From the NCBI RefSeq assembly GCF_964355755.1, contig NC_092670.1:5231001-5295000 (forward strand): a stretch of DNA of 64,000 nucleotides, in the 5' to 3' direction. Shown piece by piece: positions 60,801 to 64,000 of the stretch. Both the position numbers and the translations under genes were made by a program. The notes under the pieces are model-generated. The model saw only the letters and a list, made by a program, of their open reading frames with translations. It was not told the DNA's origin and did no database searches. Numbering within the stretch: the first letter of the stretch is position 1; the number at the start of each line of letters is the position of its first letter. The stretch comes from Antedon mediterranea. Lineage: Eukaryota > Echinodermata > Crinoidea > Comatulida > Antedonidae.

Positions 60801-60949
60801 ATTCTTATTTGTAGAGCCGTGCTATCTCTATCACCCAATAGAGGAAGCGTTGAAAAGGTTGAGAAAGTTGAAAAAAGTGGTGGTGGTGGTAGTAGTAGTA
60901 GTGGTAGGTGGTCAACAGGTCTACAAGAGTTGACCCAAACTGCTGCTAG
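51714..60949 (+). CDS. TMCC1/2/3-type (dementin-like) gene, seven coding exons seen, C-terminus off the right edge
   Basis: Spliced coding region: 51714-51836, 52599-52767, 56767-56929, 58769-58937, 59330-59555, 60487-60531 and 60815-60949. All junctions are in phase and give 343 residues. Family matches are VSYAPDIHDPPERPSAFNKV (TMCC2 has SYAMSLHDLPARPTAFNRV) and the coiled coil from REHYRQKIKRIKEQIK. The DENVKEYLELAEHGDKAQVA block and RKPKEVLHGVQQGLR also match. Missing are the later coiled coil and the two C-terminal membrane segments, expected past 64,000. Family knowledge: TMCC proteins sit in the ER membrane; TMCC1 acts at ER-endosome contacts and the fly homologue is dementin. Whether this is the TMCC1, 2 or 3 orthologue cannot be said. 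The first coding exon is uncertain. Confidence 0.93.
52599..52767 (+). CDS. TMCC-like coding exon b (conserved N-terminal box)
   Basis: The acceptor is CCAATTTCAG and the donor GTT|GTAAGT at 52,768. It encodes GIRGLFLKRKEQTD, equivalent to the GLKHLF-basic motif of TMCC1/2, and SYAPDIHDPPERPSAFNKVL, the best conserved N-terminal stretch of the family. It ends two bases into a Leu codon completed by the next exon. Confidence 0.93.
54139..54200. repeat. 16-bp tandem repeat (AAATAAACGCCCTCTC)
   Basis: Three to four units, GC-richer than its surroundings, in the TMCC intron. No element ends are seen around it. Confidence 0.85.
54300..54860. repeat. Old dispersed repeat, type uncertain
   Basis: GGGAATGCTATTCCATAG, AGAAAACGCACCGTCCCC and similar words resemble a repeat class common in aquatic animal genomes (recalled). 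SINE-like words (GGGTACCTATTTGGGGTGAG) follow at 54,780. There are no visible ends and no intact frame. Confidence 0.35.
56767..56929 (+). CDS. TMCC-like coding exon c (low complexity)
   Basis: The acceptor is TTATGTTCTTTAG and the donor TTG|GTAATT at 56,930. One base completes Leu, then KKDVDPKPTPTPTVSVTRTK and onward to GSTIEEYDL. Pro/Thr- and Ser/Lys-rich, likely disordered linker corresponding to the variable region between the N-terminal box and the coiled coil in vertebrate TMCCs. Confidence 0.85.
56930..58768 (+). other. TMCC intron c-d
   Basis: AT-rich, with a family C SINE at its 3' end (58,462-58,720) only about 50 bp from the exon d acceptor. Nothing else is seen. Confidence 0.7.
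58462..58720 (+). mobile_element. tRNA-derived SINE (family C), better preserved
   Basis: GTGGCCGAGCGGTTAAGAC (A box) and TGGGTTCGAGGCTCACTC (B-box region) give a class II tRNA-like head. The body contains AGAACAAGTCTTCTCGGATAG and GGGGGTTACCCCGGTG. It ends in a short A-rich tail. It lies in sense orientation immediately before exon d. Confidence 0.7.
58769..58937 (+). CDS. TMCC-like coding exon d (start of coiled coil)
   Basis: The acceptor is ATTGTTATTCTAG and the donor GACG|GTAAGT at 58,938. It encodes STDGTHTPDFDRTRNLREHY, matching the (D)GTPDPQRTKAAI.HL region of TMCC1/2, then a heptad-rich QKIKRIKEQIKAEQKQSD that begins the coiled coil. Confidence 0.93.
59015..59125. repeat. 18-bp tandem repeat (CATATTTAGGGGACACC)
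   Basis: About five units in the intron between exons d and e, with related ATTAAGGGG words at both borders. The word AATTAAGGGGCCA also occurs in the TIR of the 4.3 kb element at 20,248; this may be coincidence. Confidence 0.85.
59330..59555 (+). CDS. TMCC-like coding exon e (family signature)
   Basis: The acceptor is TTTTTGATACAG and the donor CTACG|GTAAAG at 59,556. It encodes ENVKEYLELAEHGDKAQVAR, then IKSVFEKRNLKSKN, QRKLEGYLKKVKDLEQNG and RKPKEVLHGVQQGL. These correspond one to one to the DNVAEYLKLA, IKQVFEKKNQKS, KLE.Y..KL...EQNG and RQPKDV...QQGL blocks of vertebrate TMCCs. It is the strongest identification in the gene. Confidence 0.97.
59760..60425. repeat. Intron direct repeat and hairpin
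   Basis: TGTGACCCACAATC and about 50 bp after it recur at 59,760 and 60,370 in the intron between exons e and f. A perfect 11-bp-arm hairpin CACTATTGAAC/GTTCAATAGTG lies at 60,328-60,353, just before the second copy. Confidence 0.6.
60487..60531 (+). CDS. TMCC-like coding exon f (45 nt)
   Basis: The acceptor is CAATTTTACAG and the donor GGTGG|GTAAGT at 60,532. It encodes R(split)-NVKDNISDRVSGIG, matching the DVGA.V.GFSEGV-type segment after QQGLK in the family. It is a short exon and easily missed. Confidence 0.88.
60815..60949 (+). CDS. TMCC-like coding exon g (Gly/Ser repeat)
   Basis: The acceptor is CTTATTTGTAG and the donor GCTAG|GTAAAC at 60,950. It encodes AVLSLSPNRGSVEKVEKVEK, a Gly4-Ser4 stretch from a GGT/AGT triplet repeat, and STGLQELTQTAA, matching the FS..SQATHSAA segment of TMCC1. 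The EKV repeat and the Gly/Ser run look like recent microsatellite expansion inside the exon. Confidence 0.88.
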
Positions 60950-63900
60950 GTAAACATTAATGTTTTAAATGCAAGCAAAGCAGCATGAAATGTTTATTGA
61001 ATGAAAAAAAGAAGTATTAGTGGAGTTTAGTATGTAGTGCCCATGTCACCAATTTACATGATCATTTATCCTAAGTCATTTGCATTATTTTAACTCTCAA
61101 TTTGGCTTGTTCCATAGATTCAACCTTCACTCCTTCCCTCTGGTAGTTGTAGAAAACACATCTGCATGGCCAGACCAATGAAACTTATACCCTTTTCACA
61201 TCTGCATAAATTGTTACAACTTGTAACCAGGTTTATCTCCCGACTTATTACATGTTTTCACACATACATATGAACCTTGTGAAATCTTGGGTGGAAAGAA
61301 TAGTTGCACACTATTTCATTACTATGATTAATCAGTTAAAATCAGGATAATAAACATGTACGCAGTAACAACTCAGAACATCTCGGAATGAAAACACATT
61401 CCTCTTGTTGGTGTGTTTTTCTTCCGAAATTTTACAAGGGCCCCTTGTAAAATCTCGGGAGATTTTCCACAAAATTGTCTTCACACTATGCAAACCTGGT
61501 TACAACTTGTTATAAGTTGTTACATTTTGCAGATGTGAAAAGGGTATTAGCTATTATCCCATCTAGTTCTACCTCCCATAATCTGTTCGTTCCTATAATC
61601 CTGCTGCTACAGTACTTCTAGCTACAGCAGCAAATTTTATTTTTTGCCAGACTTTCCTCTCCTAATAGCATGAGGTTTGTTTTATAGTGGCTTACAGATA
61701 ACTTAAAATGTTAGTATATGTGCATAACTTTCTGTTGTAAGTAAAAGTAGACACCTCCCATAACAAACTCATCCCTCTGTTTTTGTTCTTTGACCGATGA
61801 GGACTTTTTGGAGGCAAATATTTTGGGTGGTTTTGTATAATTTACCTTCCACAGCCTAGACTAGGCTTAGGCTTTTTCCTGGTTTATTTAACAATAACAC
61901 TTTCTTTCTTTTTACACTTGTGTTTAAACAGTGTATAGAGACTATTTCTATTTTTATATACGAATTTAAAACCATTAGACAGTACAAATAGTTTTTTGAC
62001 AACAATAACAATTTTTCTGCAATGGTGAAAATATATATTGCCCCTAGCAATACATATTTTAATGTGATGACATAATACGAATAAATTAAATTACAATGTA
62101 AAATTGAGAGGCCATCTATTTTAAGAATGGCAATTATTTACCACATGACTCTAAAAAGTTGGGTCATCTCTATTGGTTGAATGTCTCAGACAAGTGGGTG
62201 TCCAGTTCTGGTTAAACTGTATTTATTATTTACAGAATTTGACTTTATCAATTATATATTGTTATTAAGAATGCTACTGTACTTTTTTACGATGAATTCG
62301 CATTTACAAAAAGGACAAAAGATTGAGGGAATGCATATATAAATGAAATCTTGCTGTTTAATAGTTACCATGTGTTTTGAAAGTAAATCAACTGTTCTAA
62401 GTGTTTAATGGATGCTTTATTCTGTTTCTAACAAAAATAGTATTTTATTTTTTACGATTGAGAAAAGAAAAAAGACAACAGGTACTGTACATGCTATAAT
62501 TTAACAAAATAAATCTTAATATTTCCTTAGTTAATTTTCCAGATTTTTTTTTTTGCCATTCGAGCTGCAATATTTTTTTATAATAAAGTATCATTAGAAA
62601 TTAAATCACAAGGCTAATATTAATCATTTTTATTCATTTAAAATATAACATAAAGATCAAACTATATTAAGTTATATTTGCTTCTTTTCCTAGTAACTTT
62701 TTATTCATTTCCAAATAATGTATTTGAATACAGTACAAAACAAGGAAAGAATGGGCTTAATTCATTTATGTATGTATTGTTTAGATCCAAATCACATTTA
62801 TCTTCATTTGATTAGCTGTAATATAATACATTTTCATTTAAGCTACATAGTACAGATCTTTGGAAAAGTCTTATTTATTCATACTGTAAATATTTATTAT
62901 GAGTAGTAATAACAAATATGAAAATTCATACACGAAATCACTAGAAACTTGAAATTGACACTTTGTATATGTAAACAGTTTACATGTGCAATTGGATTGG
63001 ATTAATCATTAATGTATATAATTATAACTTATATTTTGTTGTAGTAGATGGAAGTTTTTTTTTGTTATTATTAGTCCCCGACCGACCCAACATTTGAGAA
63101 AAACAATTGTTTTTTTGCCAATTGAAAAGTATATTACTTTTCAATTGGCTTTGTTTGGGCTACATACCATGTAGTAATCATTATTTTACATGCTCTATGA
63201 TTGTTCTTTCATCACTATGCTATAAATATAATTTATTTTGTACATTGTGTGGTATTTGTTGTATGTGTTGTAGCTTTAGGTAGTGTAGTTTTCAAGCAGG
63301 TTTTAAATCACATTAGTATTTTCGTTTATAAATCATAGCCATAGTAAACAATGTTATTTTAATTTTATTTTTTATTTCCACAATGTATAGAGAGTGACCC
63401 TTCCATTTCCCTGATATCCAGGGCCCTCTATTATTCAATTTAAAATACAATTTAAATCAATTTTAATACAATTTAAATCACAAAGTACATTCTTGAAGAA
63501 TAAAAAGGCAATAAAAATATTAAATTAGCAGTTAGTACCATAGTAATACACCCATGAGCAACTTAAAATGCATGCATTCCAATACACAATTCACATACAG
63601 TAGAGTTGCTTGGTCAACACTCTTCATATTGCTATTTTGATTCAGCATTTATAAAGTGCTCTAGATGGAACAATTTAGTTAGTCATTTAATTCGAGAGAC
63701 TGCTATAATGAGACAATTTTTACAAACCTACAACAGTTATGTGTGTAGCATTAAAAAGCTACACACACATTTCAGATAATTATACATGAACATATTTCTC
63801 TATTAGGTGCTGTAACCAAGGCAATATAACAACAGGGCACTGAGATCACCTTGCCATGATAAGAACACATAAAAGTTCTTTGATCTTATGTCTGGCTGGG

Positions 63901-64000
63901 ACAAATACTAACAGTACTGTACTATACATATTCTCCGCGGTGTGCAGTGTCTGTTAAGGGGCGTGTAACTGTCAATCGTGTCGCAGCCACAGATGAACCC
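60950..64000 (+). other. TMCC intron after exon g
   Basis: The donor at 60,950 is followed by the MITE and AT-rich DNA to the edge. I searched for the expected VVSKPRE/KFGSADNI-encoding exon and found none. Two hairpins, at 63,117-63,149 (15-bp arms GCCAATTGAAAAGTA) and 63,741-63,766 (9-bp arms GTGTGTAGC), are the only other structures. GC rises in the last 70 bases with no identifiable feature. Confidence 0.7.
61188..61546. mobile_element. 359-bp MITE with TTA target duplication
   Basis: TACCCTTTTCACATCTGCA mirrors at the right end, followed inward by TTGTTACAACTTGT and CCAGGTTT on both sides. TTA flanks both ends (61,185-61,187 and 61,547-61,549), as in Harbinger-type insertion. A 12-bp-arm palindrome (ATTTTACAAGGG/CCCTTGTAAAAT) lies in the core near 61,430. 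Non-coding. Confidence 0.88.

Overview
The window is eukaryotic: AT-rich, mostly intron and repeat, with short exons bounded by GT/AG sites and no long ORFs. Protein similarity of the exons (recognised from memory, not searched) and the abundance of TAGGCCTAG-type words and tRNA-derived SINEs suggest an invertebrate deuterostome, most likely an echinoderm. I cannot name the species.

Two conserved protein genes are supported, each running off one edge. (1) A RagC/RagD-type GTPase lies on the minus strand. Its ATG-only first coding exon is at 19,996-19,998 and coding exons 2-6 are at 18,631 down to 1,773. The codon phase closes at every junction, giving 233 residues that cover the whole GTPase domain. 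The C-terminal part lies left of position 1. (2) A TMCC1/2/3 (dementin)-type transmembrane and coiled-coil gene lies on the plus strand. Seven in-phase coding exons are seen between 51,714 and 60,949 (343 residues). Its transmembrane C-terminus lies right of position 64,000. Two short upstream exons (ending at 31,515 and 48,249) are both phase-compatible starts, so alternative promoters are possible. Less certain gene-like pieces are a CpG-rich 5' exon ending at 28,825 and exon-like segments on both strands inside a TTAA-flanked element at 34,473-37,079.

The rest is a dense repeat landscape. Region by region: 1-20 kb is RagC/D introns with SINEs, a 15-bp minisatellite, an 84-bp tandem array and two TIR elements. 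20.2-24.5 kb is a 4.3 kb TIR element next to the RagC/D promoter, carrying seven CACGTG sites. 24.7-28.1 kb is a foldback-like element with hairpin-bearing tandem ends, followed by a LINE 3' tail. 28.1-34.4 kb is mostly plain AT-rich DNA. 34.5-37.1 kb is the TTAA element. 39.1-43.9 kb is a very large foldback element with a palindromic core and a second transposon nested in one arm. 43.9-51.7 kb is mostly plain, with one TA-flanked MITE. 51.7-64 kb is the TMCC exons with MITEs, SINEs and small tandem repeats in the introns.

Functionally, RagC/D pairs with RagA/B on lysosomes to recruit mTORC1, and TMCC proteins are ER membrane proteins acting at ER contacts. The two genes are neighbours with no shared pathway that the sequence shows. 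The most interesting regulatory idea is that a transposon has placed a cluster of TFEB-type E-boxes upstream of RagC/D, a gene family known in vertebrates to include a TFEB target.
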